Below, piece after piece: positions 1-7,666 of a stretch of DNA of 64,000 nucleotides. A model generated the notes under the pieces. The model made no database searches. It was not told where the DNA came from and worked only from the letters and a program-made list of their open reading frames with translations. Source of the stretch: an uncultured Clostridia bacterium (lineage in GTDB: Bacteria > Bacillota > Clostridia > TANB77 > CAG-465); contig CAKPOO010000004.1 of the NCBI GenBank assembly GCA_934169925.1, forward strand, positions 62,001 to 126,000, written 5' to 3'. The translations under genes and the position numbers were made by a program. How positions within the stretch are numbered: position 1 is the first letter of the stretch; the number at the start of each line of letters is the position of its first letter.

Positions 1-147
1 AAAGAATGGTTAATAAAAAAATTAAATGATGAACATATAGATAATGTAAATAATATAATCCTTGCAACATACAACAAATCTAAAGATAAAGTTTATTTTT
101 ATAAAAAAATAAAAGTTGACGATAGCAAAAATGACATATTTATATAA
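1..147 (+). CDS. C-terminal end of a YetF/DUF421-like protein (partial)
   Basis: An open frame runs from the window edge to a TAA at 145-147 and gives 48 residues, the end of a longer protein. The fragment has a hydrophilic helix beginning EWLIKKLNDE followed by a short strand segment ILATYNKSKDKVYFY. This resembles the C-terminal cytoplasmic domain of DUF421 (YetF) membrane proteins, in which a similar helix precedes a short beta segment. The match is by eye over a short stretch and no transmembrane part is visible, so the family call is tentative. Confidence 0.4.
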   Translation, partial: KEWLIKKLNDEHIDNVNNIILATYNKSKDKVYFYKKIKVDDSKNDIFI

Positions 148-150
148 AAT

Positions 151-187
151 AAGGTGATTTTAGGCAAAAAACCTAAATCACCTTTTT
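151..187. terminator. Bidirectional intrinsic terminator
   Basis: AAGGTGATTTTAGG pairs with CCTAAATCACCTT around a short A-rich loop, with one bulged base, and a T run follows on plus. It lies between two convergent genes and can serve both. Confidence 0.75.
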
Positions 188-1074
188 TAAAACTTTGGAA
201 CATATTTTTCTTCATCTTTTCCAAGCTTTTGAATAAAACCATTTTCAAAACCAAGTTCATAAATATAATTTTCTATTAATTTTAATTCTTTTTTATTAAT
301 TTTTCTATCAATATTTCCACATTCATTTGCTTTATATGTTGGAAAATATTGTGCCATTATACTTATATATACATCTGTACCAAATTCTTCTTTTATATAA
401 TCTAAAATTTTCTTTGTATTTTTTGTATTATTAGGTAAAATCAAATGTCTTATAATAACTCCACTTTTTATAATTCCGTCATCCGTAAATTTAGGATTTC
501 CTACCTGTCTTAACATTTCTTTTATAGCAATAGATGCATTTTTAAAATAATTTGTAACTCCTGAATATTTTCTTGCAATTTCATCATCAAAATATTTAAA
601 ATCTGGTAGATAAACATCTATCAAACCATCAAGTTCTTTTAATGTATCAACTGATTCATAACCACCACAATTATATATTATTGGAATTTTTAAACCTTTT
701 TCTTTAGCAAGAATTATAGCTTGCTTTATTTGTATAGCATAAATTGTTGGTGTTACTAAATTTATATTATTTACTCCTTTTTCTTGTTGGTTTAGCATTA
801 TATTTGCTAATTCTTCAATACTAACAATTTTTCCTTTGCCTTCATGACTTATTTTGTAATTTTGACAAAATTTACATCTTAAATTACAATTAGAAAAAAA
901 TATTGTACCAGAGCCATTTTTATAACTGATACAAGGTTCTTCAAATTCATGTGTAGAAACAAGCCCTATTTTTATATTACTCTCTGCTTTACAAAATCCA
1001 ACATTTTTATATCTATTTACTCCACATTTATGTGGACACATTATACATTTTTCTAAATCTTCTTTTAATTTCAT
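187..1074 (-). CDS. Radical SAM protein, PflX-like (COG1313 type)
   Basis: This 295-residue protein carries the radical SAM cluster motif C-x3-C-x2-C at about C63, C67 and C70 (CNLRCKFC). An N-terminal cysteine group (CIMCPHKC, residues 10-17) and C28 may bind a second metal site. This layout is typical of PflX-like proteins, relatives of pyruvate formate-lyase activating enzymes whose substrate is unknown. The family would use S-adenosylmethionine and a [4Fe-4S] cluster to generate a 5'-deoxyadenosyl radical. It stands alone between two terminators, so context gives no hint of a substrate. The length is normal and the frame intact. Confidence 0.8.
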   Translation of the reverse strand: MKLKEDLEKCIMCPHKCGVNRYKNVGFCKAESNIKIGLVSTHEFEEPCISYKNGSGTIFFSNCNLRCKFCQNYKISHEGKGKIVSIEELANIMLNQQEKGVNNINLVTPTIYAIQIKQAIILAKEKGLKIPIIYNCGGYESVDTLKELDGLIDVYLPDFKYFDDEIARKYSGVTNYFKNASIAIKEMLRQVGNPKFTDDGIIKSGVIIRHLILPNNTKNTKKILDYIKEEFGTDVYISIMAQYFPTYKANECGNIDRKINKKELKLIENYIYELGFENGFIQKLGKDEEKYVPKF

Positions 1075-1098
1075 AACACAATAATTTTACTACCCAAA

Positions 1099-1130
1099 AA
1101 ATAAAAAGTAAAGAAAATTCTTTACTTTTT
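1099..1130 (-). terminator. Terminator after ldhA
   Basis: A near-perfect hairpin, AAAAAGTAAAGAA with TTCTTTACTTTTT, is followed on minus by a T-rich tract. It lies just past the ldhA stop. Confidence 0.7.
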
Positions 1131-1139
1131 ACTTAATTA

Positions 1140-2135
1140 CTATTTTACTTGATTAGTACATGTACCTTTTTCAAAGTACTCTTTTATATTTTCATATGTA
1201 ACTTCTGTTATTTTATTTAAAGCTTCTTTTGTAAAGAATGCTTGGTGTGATGTTATAACAACATTTGGCATTGAAAGTAAAACTGATAATTTATCATCTC
1301 TTTTGTATGAATTAGACATATCATTTAAGAAATATTCCTCTTCTTCTTCATAAACATCTAATCCTAATGCACCAATTTTTCCTTTTTCCATTTCTTCGAT
1401 TAATTCTTCTGTTTTAATAAGATTTCCTCTACTTGTATTAATTATAACTACTCCATCTTTCATTTTCTTTATAGTTTCTTTATTAATAATACCATTTGTT
1501 TGTTCAGTTAATGGACAATGTAAAGATATAATATCTGATCTTTGTAATAACTCATCTAATGTAACATATTCAAATCCTATATTTTTTGCAGCTTCTTCAT
1601 TTTTGAAAACATCATATGCAATAACATTTGCTCCAAAACCTTTCATTATTTTACAAAAAACTTGACCTATTCTTCCAGTTCCAATAACACCAACTGTTTT
1701 TGCATTAATATCAAAACCTAATAAACCGTTTAAACTAAAATTATATTCTCTTGCTCTTTGATAAGATTTATATATTTTCCTATCAAGACTTAATAGTAAA
1801 GCTGTTGCATGCTCAGCTACAGCATATGGTGAATATACAGGAACTCTTACAACAGTCATTCCTTCTGGAACGTGTTTTAAATCAACATTGTTAAATCCTG
1901 CACATCTTAATGCTATTAATTTTACTCCACATTCTTTTAAGATTTTTAAAGTTTGTTCATCACCTTCATCATTTACAAATATACAGACAGCATCATATCC
2001 TTTTGCAAGAGGTGCTGTTTCTTTATTTAATTTTGATTCAAAATATGTAATTTCGTAATTTGAATTTTTTTTGTTATATTCTTCAAAATACTTCTTATCA
2101 TAACTTTTTGTGTCAAAAAATGCTATTTTAATCAT
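1140..2135 (-). CDS. ldhA: D-lactate dehydrogenase
   Basis: A 331-residue D-2-hydroxyacid dehydrogenase that reduces pyruvate to D-lactate with NADH in fermentation. The Rossmann motif GTGRIG is at about 152-157. The catalytic arginine lies in NTSRGNLI (R236), the glutamate in the VYEEEEEYF region, and the histidine in SHQAFFTKEAL (H297); this last motif is characteristic of D-LDH rather than glycerate or erythronate dehydrogenases. The frame is open for 21 further codons upstream, but ATG at 2135 is preceded by GAGGAGG at good spacing and gives the usual family length. It is a single-gene unit with its own terminator. Confidence 0.9.
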   Translation of the reverse strand: MIKIAFFDTKSYDKKYFEEYNKKNSNYEITYFESKLNKETAPLAKGYDAVCIFVNDEGDEQTLKILKECGVKLIALRCAGFNNVDLKHVPEGMTVVRVPVYSPYAVAEHATALLLSLDRKIYKSYQRAREYNFSLNGLLGFDINAKTVGVIGTGRIGQVFCKIMKGFGANVIAYDVFKNEEAAKNIGFEYVTLDELLQRSDIISLHCPLTEQTNGIINKETIKKMKDGVVIINTSRGNLIKTEELIEEMEKGKIGALGLDVYEEEEEYFLNDMSNSYKRDDKLSVLLSMPNVVITSHQAFFTKEALNKITEVTYENIKEYFEKGTCTNQVK

Positions 2136-2254
2136 AATTACCTCCTCATTTGCACAAAATAATACTAATAGTATATCCAAAATTATTAAAATAAACAATA
2201 TATTTCATTGATTTTTTTTAATAATTATACTATACTAAAAAACGGAGAGTGAAA

Positions 2255-2794
2255 ATGAAAAGATCTTTAAATGAAAAAGCTATAAATATTCGCAGTAATT
2301 TTTGTTGTGATGAAGAATATTTTAACTTAGTAAATGATATAATATATAACCCTGTTACTTTAGAAATGAAAAAATTTATACAGCATGGGACTACTACTTG
2401 CTATGAACATTGTCTTAATGTTTCATACAAAAGTTATAAACTTGCTAAATTTTTAAAACTTGATTATAGATCAGTAGCAAGAGCTGGTATGCTACACGAT
2501 TTATTTTTATATGATTGGCATAAAAAAGATGAAACCGGAATGTTTTTATTTAAAAGACATGGGTTTTCTCATCCTAGAACTGCTTTAAATAATGCTTTAA
2601 AATATTTTAGTTTAAATGAAATTGAAAAAGATTGCATATTAAATCATATGTGGCCTTTAACTATAAAAATGCCTAAATATAAAGAAGCTTATGTAATAAT
2701 ACTTATGGATAAAATTGCTTGTTTACAAGAAACTTTACCAGAATTAAATACATTTAAAGTATTAAAAAAACTTCTTCTTAGATATAGTATGTAA
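2255..2794 (+). CDS. HD-domain phosphohydrolase
   Basis: A 179-residue HD superfamily protein. The metal-binding set is visible: H52 (CYEHCLNVS), H81-D82 (GMLHDLFLYDW) and D152 (LMDKIACLQE). Proteins of this size are usually annotated as HD-domain hydrolases acting on nucleotides or phosphoesters; the substrate cannot be told from sequence. A GTG two codons upstream is in frame, but the GGAG at 2244-2247 is better placed for ATG 2255. It is divergent from ldhA and ends at its own terminator. Confidence 0.75.
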   Translation: MKRSLNEKAINIRSNFCCDEEYFNLVNDIIYNPVTLEMKKFIQHGTTTCYEHCLNVSYKSYKLAKFLKLDYRSVARAGMLHDLFLYDWHKKDETGMFLFKRHGFSHPRTALNNALKYFSLNEIEKDCILNHMWPLTIKMPKYKEAYVIILMDKIACLQETLPELNTFKVLKKLLLRYSM

Positions 2795-2795
2795 A

Positions 2796-2829
2796 ATAAC
2801 CTATACAAACGTATAGGCTATTTTTTTAT
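2796..2829 (+). terminator. Terminator after HD gene
   Basis: CCTATAC pairs with GTATAGG around an AAAC loop (2800-2817), followed by a T run. Confidence 0.75.
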
Positions 2830-3125
2830 AACAAAATAATATCTAAATATATGTAAATATTGCTTTACATATTGAAAAAAGTATATAAATTCACGTATTT
2901 ATTTATATCAATCAATTTGTTAAAATAACATATACATATTAATTTTTTGTAATTACACAAGAATTTGTAATTACTAATTAACATTTCTATATTATTTTTT
3001 ACAATATCTACATATATTTTTTCTATATTCAAGCTATTTTACAATTGTATCATAGTAAAATGCATTTATATTATTATATGAAAAAATTTTTCAATTATTA
3101 CACTTTTTCTATAATTTTTCTTTAT
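2830..3125. other. AT-rich intergenic region with a short dyad
   Basis: About 300 bases with no supported gene. It holds the inverted repeat ATGTAAA-N6-TTTACAT (2851-2870), which extends imperfectly on both sides and has the form of an operator, and two copies of TTTGTAATTAC 18 bases apart near 2947-2975. The rest is low-complexity A and T. Nothing links these repeats to a known regulator. Confidence 0.4.
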
Positions 3126-3154
3126 TTGACATAATATTTCAAAGATGTTATAAT
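3126..3154 (+). promoter_or_regulatory. Consensus sigma-A promoter
   Basis: TTGACA (3126-3131), a 17-base spacer and TATAAT (3149-3154) match the housekeeping consensus exactly. Transcription should begin near 3161, about 30 bases before the small gene at 3190. Confidence 0.85.
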
Positions 3155-3189
3155 ACACATATATAATTTTTTTATGGAGGTATATTAAT

Positions 3190-3339
3190 ATGAAAAACGG
3201 GTTAAAAGTGTCCTTGATTGTAGGCTCTTGTGTTGCTGGTGCATTCTTTTTTATTACTTTTTTGAGCACATATCTTAAATTAAAAAGTATTCCGGAGGAA
3301 ATGTTAAACGTACATAACTATGATGATGACATTTGCTAA
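3190..3339 (+). CDS. Small single-span membrane protein (49 aa)
   Basis: A 49-codon reading frame starts at ATG 3190, with GGAGG at 3176-3180 at good spacing, and stops at TAA 3337-3339. The product begins MKNGLKVSLIVGSCVAGAFF and has one hydrophobic span (about residues 6-26), then a short charged tail ending NYDDDIC. It is unusual in having a perfect consensus promoter, a strong ribosome site and a good terminator, a complete single-gene unit. I do not recognise the family. The terminal cysteine could allow disulfide formation or modification, but that is speculation. Confidence 0.65.
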   Translation: MKNGLKVSLIVGSCVAGAFFFITFLSTYLKLKSIPEEMLNVHNYDDDIC

Positions 3340-3357
3340 GCTGCAGTTTTTAACTGT

Positions 3358-3403
3358 AAAAAAGAAACCTTAAAAATTTGAAATTTTTAAGGCTTCTTTT
3401 TTT
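3358..3403. terminator. Bidirectional terminator
   Basis: A long hairpin, AAGAA-CCTTAAAAATT with AAATTTTTAAGG-TTCTT, is followed by T7 on plus. It separates the small gene from the converging ABC pseudogene. Confidence 0.75.
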
Positions 3404-4506
3404 ATTCACTTCTTAATACTTCTGCTGGATCTTTTTTAGCAGCTAAATTTGCTGGAATTAATCCTGCTACAACATTTAAAAATACGCTAATTATAATTAA
3501 AATAAATGCACCTTTAAATAGAAGAGTTGCTATAGTAGAAACACCTATTATTCTCTTTAATATCATATTTATTGGAATATTAATAATTAAAGTAATTACT
3601 ATTCCTAAAATACCAGCACATAAACCTTCTATAAAAGTTTCGGCATTAAATATCTTTGAGATATCTTTTTTAGATGTCCCCATAGCTCTTAATATACCTA
3701 TTTCTTTTGTTCTTTCAAGTACAGAAATATATGTAATAATTGCAATCATAATACTTGAAACAACTATTGATATTGAAACAAAAGCAATAAGTACATAACT
3801 TATAATATTTACAATATTTGTAACTGAAGACATTAAAGTACCAACTAAATCTGAATATTCTATAACGTTATCTTCATTTCCATCATTTTTTTGTATTGTG
3901 TTATATTCTTCTATATAAGGATTAGAATCATCTATTACTTCACCATCTAGTAATTTTACTATTCTTGATGAATATTTTTTTGCTAATTCTGGATTATGTG
4001 TTACCATTACAATTAATTTATTTTTTGATATATTTTTTAATAAATCCATAATCTGAATACTAGTTTGTGTATCTAAAGCTCCTGTTGGTTTGGTTTTTTA
4101 TTTATCTGTTTTCCAAGTCCAACATCTTCTAATGCTTTTATCGCTTTTTTCTTTTTTCATCTTTGGAATAACCAGAAATAGTAAGTGCCATTTCAACATT
4201 TGCAAGTACAGTTTAATGTTGAATCAAATTGTAACTTTGAAACACAAAACCAACTGAGTAATTTCTATAATAATCCCAGTCACTATCCTTAAAATCTTTT
4301 GTAGATTTACCATTTACAATTAAATCTCCTGATGAATATTTATCAAGACCTCCAATTATATTAAGTACGGTTGTTTTTCCAAACCCACTTTGACCAAGAA
4401 TTGATACAAATTCAGAAATTCTAAATTTTAAATTTATACCTTTTAAAGCATGGATTTTTTCATTTCCAATAACATAATCTTTCTTTATATCTTTTAATTC
4501 AATCAT
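3402..4506 (-). pseudogene. Eroded ABC transporter (fused ATPase-FtsX permease) remnant
   Basis: The N-terminal 97 codons (4213-4506) encode an ABC ATPase start with Walker A GQSGFGKTT and Q-loop FQSYNL, ending at a TAA where the family has a sense codon (NLIQH-stop-TVLANVEMAL). The frame resumes, then shifts in an A-rich stretch (EKRKK) near 4145. It is then missing about 27 codons that should hold the LSGGQ signature and Walker B. The rest (3402-4049) encodes the ATPase end (MVTHNPELAKKY), joined after a short linker to the last FtsX domain (SVLERTKEIGILRAMG). The usual permease front and extracellular domain are absent. Several independent lesions show a dead gene. Such fused transporters commonly export peptides or lipids. 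Confidence 0.85.
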
Positions 4507-4589
4507 TAAATCACTTTCTTAAATAAATCTCAAAAGTAATCCTTAAGAGAGTTTTAATAATACAAAATAAAGTACGTCAAATTAGTAGA

Positions 4590-4619
4590 ATTATACCATA
4601 TATTTTTACTAAAATGCAA
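4590..4619 (-). promoter_or_regulatory. Candidate promoter of the ABC pseudogene
   Basis: On minus, TTGCAT (4614-4619), an 18-base spacer and TATAAT (4590-4595) precede the old ATPase start by about 80 bases. Confidence 0.45.
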
Positions 4620-4659
4620 CTAAAATATTTTGACAAAAAAAGCTAAAAATAAGGAAAAC

Positions 4660-4688
4660 TTGAATTCTTATGTAAAATATGTTAGAAT
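4660..4688 (+). promoter_or_regulatory. Candidate promoter
   Basis: TTGAAT (4660-4665), a 17-base spacer and TAGAAT (4683-4688), about 85 bases before the gene at 4773. Confidence 0.5.
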
Positions 4689-4772
4689 TACATTGCAACA
4701 TTTTTTTACTTTTAAAATAATCGCAATTTTAAAAGTACCGTACTCTAAATATAATTATAAGGAGGTTAAAAT

Positions 4773-5402
4773 ATGAAAAAACGTGTACACTACGCAGATT
4801 TAGAGAATATGAAAAAATATATCGATGATTTTGATCCTGACGAATATGAAAGCTGCACTGAAAAGACTGACCCTACTGTTGTAGATTATGTGCGTGACTA
4901 CTACGACAAGCATTTACCAATAGATGTAACTGCCTGGATGCGGGTAAACGAACCTAATGAAAATCTATTTTATGCCAAAGGCTTAGGAGAACAAATACGC
5001 TTTGTTCAAAATATTATTTGCAGCTTATTAATGCCAAATTATGAAGAAGCGATCGATAATCCACCTCTTGTAATTTCTACTCACTATTCAAAGTCTGTCA
5101 AGTTACCTGTTTTTCAAATTAATTTGAAAAAATATGGTATAGAAATAGTACTTCGTAATAATTTCTATGATTGGAAAATTTCAATAAAATCTGATAATCC
5201 TCTAGACTTTGATCACATGGGACTTTTTAATCCGGAAGAAGAAATCTCATATTTATTTTGTGAAGGATTTCCAAAAGATAAAGTTTATGGTTCATATAAT
5301 CAGAATCATTCTAAGTTTACAATTGAGATTAGTAATCATTATAAATTATACACTTTCATGTTTTTACTCAAAAACTACTTAGGTATAAAAGAAGGTATTT
5401 AA
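4773..5402 (+). CDS. Hypothetical cytoplasmic protein (209 aa)
   Basis: A soluble, acidic 209-residue protein with no signal peptide or membrane span, led by a strong AAGGAGG site. I do not recognise the family. The first third is rich in aspartate and tyrosine, and the remainder alternates hydrophobic and charged residues as in a mixed alpha-beta fold. Its codons use more G and C (for example GTGCGTGACTACTACGAC) than the neighbours, hinting at a different history or high expression. It is a single-gene unit with its own promoter and terminator between the ABC remnant and tRNA-Leu. Confidence 0.7.
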   Translation: MKKRVHYADLENMKKYIDDFDPDEYESCTEKTDPTVVDYVRDYYDKHLPIDVTAWMRVNEPNENLFYAKGLGEQIRFVQNIICSLLMPNYEEAIDNPPLVISTHYSKSVKLPVFQINLKKYGIEIVLRNNFYDWKISIKSDNPLDFDHMGLFNPEEEISYLFCEGFPKDKVYGSYNQNHSKFTIEISNHYKLYTFMFLLKNYLGIKEGI

Positions 5403-5414
5403 TATTATTTATCT

Positions 5415-5456
5415 TATCACAGTTATTTATTATGATAACTGTGATATTTTTTATAT
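5415..5456 (+). terminator. Terminator
   Basis: TATCACAGTTAT (5415-5426) pairs perfectly with ATAACTGTGATA (5435-5446), followed by a T run. Confidence 0.8.
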
Positions 5457-5479
5457 TATTAAAATAAAAGCTTACTAAA

Positions 5480-5509
5480 GCAAAAAAAAACGAACCAAAA
5501 AGTTCGTTT
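5480..5509 (-). terminator. Terminator of tRNA-Leu
   Basis: On minus, AAACGAAC and GTTCGTTT form a stem followed by a T run, a few bases after the tRNA 3' end. Confidence 0.75.
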
Positions 5510-5514
5510 CTCAT

Positions 5515-5603
5515 TGGTGGGAGTGACCGGAATCGAACCGGTACGCCTTTTGACGGGCGCAGGATTTTAAGTCCTGTGCGTCTGCCAGTTCCGCCACACT
5601 CCC
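5515..5603 (-). tRNA. tRNA-Leu (anticodon TAA)
   Basis: An 89-base tRNA with a long variable arm as expected for leucine. The acceptor stem GGGAGTG/CACTCCC, the anticodon loop CTTAAAA with anticodon TAA, the T-arm GGTTCGATTCC and an encoded CCA end are all present. Confidence 0.95.
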
Positions 5604-5744
5604 AACAGAGATTATTATAACAAAAATTTTTTAACTTGTCAATAAAAAATATATATTTTTTATTTTTATATTATAAATTTATATTCTAATATATAAAAAA
5701 TAAACTAAAAAATACAAAATGTACTCTCTAGTTTATAAATTAAT

Positions 5745-6092
5745 TTATTTCAAATTTCTTGCTATACCAAATATAATAAGTAGTAAAAAATATATAATAA
5801 TAAGTATATTATTAATTTTTTTAAACTTTGTTTTTTCTATTTTTTTATTAAATAAAATTTCTAATAATAAAAACGGAATTGTTACAAAGATGAATTGATT
5901 TGCAAAAAAAGCTGACACAAAGTCTAATTTTATTATACTAAGTATCATTCTAGTTATACCACATCCAGGACATAATAATCCTGTCACTTTATAAAACATA
6001 CAAGGAATTGATATTCCTGTAAAACAAACAAAAACATAATAAATTAAACCTAATATTAATATTTTTACATATATATTTATATTATTTAGCAT
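5745..6092 (-). CDS. DUF2752 family membrane protein
   Basis: A 115-residue protein with about three transmembrane spans. The diagnostic DUF2752 motif LCPGCGITR lies between the first and second spans. The family is widespread in Firmicutes and Bacteroidetes and has no known function. It overlaps the upstream DUF4234 gene by seven bases, so the two are co-transcribed and may work together in the membrane. Past its end, a weak hairpin with a T-rich tail (about 5700-5740) may terminate the transcript. Confidence 0.8.
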   Translation of the reverse strand: MLNNINIYVKILILGLIYYVFVCFTGISIPCMFYKVTGLLCPGCGITRMILSIIKLDFVSAFFANQFIFVTIPFLLLEILFNKKIEKTKFKKINNILIIIYFLLLIIFGIARNLK

Positions 6093-6418
6093 CTTTTATT
6101 GATTGCATCTTGAGCAATACAGTAGTTTATTATTCCAAGTCCAAGTAAGTTAAGAACTAAAAATAATATTGATGAACTTCCATTTGGATTACCATTTATT
6201 TCATCTGTTTTTTGACCTAGTTTATATGCCCAATAAAAAAAATAAATTCCACATGTCAAAAGAGAATATAAAAATGCTAAACCACCACTAGCAGTTTGAT
6301 TTTCTGATACCAAACTATTTGTTTCATCAGTAATTTTAATAAACCAATAAATACCATAGATTCCACATGTTATGATAGAAAATACAATACAAAGTGCAAT
6401 ATTTCTATTAGTTGCCAT
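6086..6418 (-). CDS. DUF4234 family membrane protein
   Basis: A 110-residue membrane protein with three hydrophobic segments and the duplicated motif TCGIYGIYW / TCGIYFFYW that marks DUF4234. Function is unknown. A GTG three codons upstream is in frame but touches the AGGAGG ribosome site, so ATG 6418 is chosen. It leads a two-gene unit with the overlapping DUF2752 gene. Both families are often found beside small membrane proteins, but I infer no specific role. Confidence 0.8.
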   Translation of the reverse strand: MATNRNIALCIVFSIITCGIYGIYWFIKITDETNSLVSENQTASGGLAFLYSLLTCGIYFFYWAYKLGQKTDEINGNPNGSSSILFLVLNLLGLGIINYCIAQDAINKRC

Positions 6419-6509
6419 ATTTACCACTCCTCCTAAAATAGCACATAAAATGTACTTACACTTTTATTATACAGTATTTTAAAAAACAATCAATACATTT
6501 TTCATTATT

Positions 6510-7208
6510 TTATAAATTAAATTCCAATTTATTAATATTTAATTTAACTTTTAAAATTCCAACAACATAAGGAGCAACTGTATATTCATTAAAATATATA
6601 ATTAATTCATTTTCATTAAAAGAAAAAGTTGAATAAATATTAGGATCATTTTTAACTTTTTCTTTTATTTCTTTTTCTAAATTATATTTTTTTATCTTAT
6701 CATTATTTAATAAAGTATTTTCACACTCTGTTTTTAATACATTTAAATTATTATCACTTTTTATAATATCATCAATTGTAATAATTTTATTATCAGTTAT
6801 ACTATAATTGATACAAAATAATTCAAGATTTGGATGCACTATTTGTTGTGAAATCTTTTTATAAAAAACACATGTAATATACTTCTTTTTATTTAAAGTT
6901 ATTTCTTTACAATCGTACGTTATATCCATTTTTACTTTAGAATTATATTCACTTTTTTCTTTTATTAAATAAACTCTATTTTCTATATCACTTTTTATTT
7001 GATTGTTTAATACATCATATTTAGTTTGTGGATAATAAATATTACAACTTATCTTTTCTTCATCTATAACTAATTTTTCCATTTTAAATTCTTCATTATT
7101 TTGATAAACTTGTTTTACATTTTCAACATCATAACTTCTACTTACAAAGTATGTACATACTGAAAATACAAAAAAAATAAATAATGAAAAAATGTATTTA
7201 TATTTCAT
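6510..7208 (-). CDS. Membrane-anchored DUF3298 (RsiV-like) protein
   Basis: A 232-residue protein with a short cytoplasmic start (MKYKYIF), one membrane span (about 5-24) and an extracellular domain. The C-terminal segment FNEYTVAPYVVGILKVKL is typical of DUF3298, the domain also found in the anti-sigma factor RsiV and the deacetylase PdaC. It has no cytoplasmic anti-sigma domain and no deacetylase domain, so it is an extracellular-domain-only member. It follows cdd by about 46 bases and may be at the end of that transcript. The start was moved to ATG 7208, which has GAGG upstream. Confidence 0.7.
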   Translation of the reverse strand: MKYKYIFSLFIFFVFSVCTYFVSRSYDVENVKQVYQNNEEFKMEKLVIDEEKISCNIYYPQTKYDVLNNQIKSDIENRVYLIKEKSEYNSKVKMDITYDCKEITLNKKKYITCVFYKKISQQIVHPNLELFCINYSITDNKIITIDDIIKSDNNLNVLKTECENTLLNNDKIKKYNLEKEIKEKVKNDPNIYSTFSFNENELIIYFNEYTVAPYVVGILKVKLNINKLEFNL

Positions 7209-7254
7209 AACCTCACCCGTTAACATTATATTCATTATTTATTTATATATTTTT

Positions 7255-7656
7255 TTATTCTTTAAATTCATACGAAAATTTGCTAAATTCTTCAGGCTTT
7301 AAACTAACAAGTTTTCCATCTATATAGCAAATAACATCAATATCTTTACACATATCTATCATAAATTGTCTACAAATTCCACAAGGAATTAAAGTTTTAT
7401 CTATATCTTGTCCACATTTTCCACCAACAATAGCTATAGCTTTTAAATTTTTTTCACCATATGTTAAAGCATTATATATTGCAACTCTTTCTGCGCAAGA
7501 TGAAAGTGTTGGCAGTGCTTTATCTTCAATATTAGCACCTAAATAAACATTTCCCTTGTCTGAAATTAAAGCAGCTCCTACACTATAATTAGAAATACCT
7601 ACTACAGCATTCTTTCTTGCATTTTTTGCTATATTTATAAGTTCAATATTTGTCAT
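7255..7656 (-). CDS. cdd: Cytidine deaminase
   Basis: A 133-residue zinc enzyme converting cytidine and deoxycytidine to uridine forms in pyrimidine salvage. Visible motifs are the substrate loop GANIED, the catalytic CAERVAI (C54, E56) and the zinc pair PCGICRQ (C92, C95). Length and architecture match the homotetrameric type with three cysteine ligands. It is last in the ybeY-dgkA-cdd group, an order long conserved in Firmicutes, where era usually follows; era is not here. Confidence 0.95.
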   Translation of the reverse strand: MTNIELINIAKNARKNAVVGISNYSVGAALISDKGNVYLGANIEDKALPTLSSCAERVAIYNALTYGEKNLKAIAIVGGKCGQDIDKTLIPCGICRQFMIDMCKDIDVICYIDGKLVSLKPEEFSKFSYEFKE

Positions 7657-7666
7657 ATAATCCTCC

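Noticed and set aside
2941..2980. Repeat TTTGTAATTAC as an attachment site or repeat element
   Set aside because: Only two copies 18 bases apart in low-complexity AT sequence; not distinguishable from chance.
3066..3269. 67-codon minus-strand frame
   Set aside because: It overlaps the well-supported plus-strand small gene, promoter and ribosome site, and has no signals of its own.
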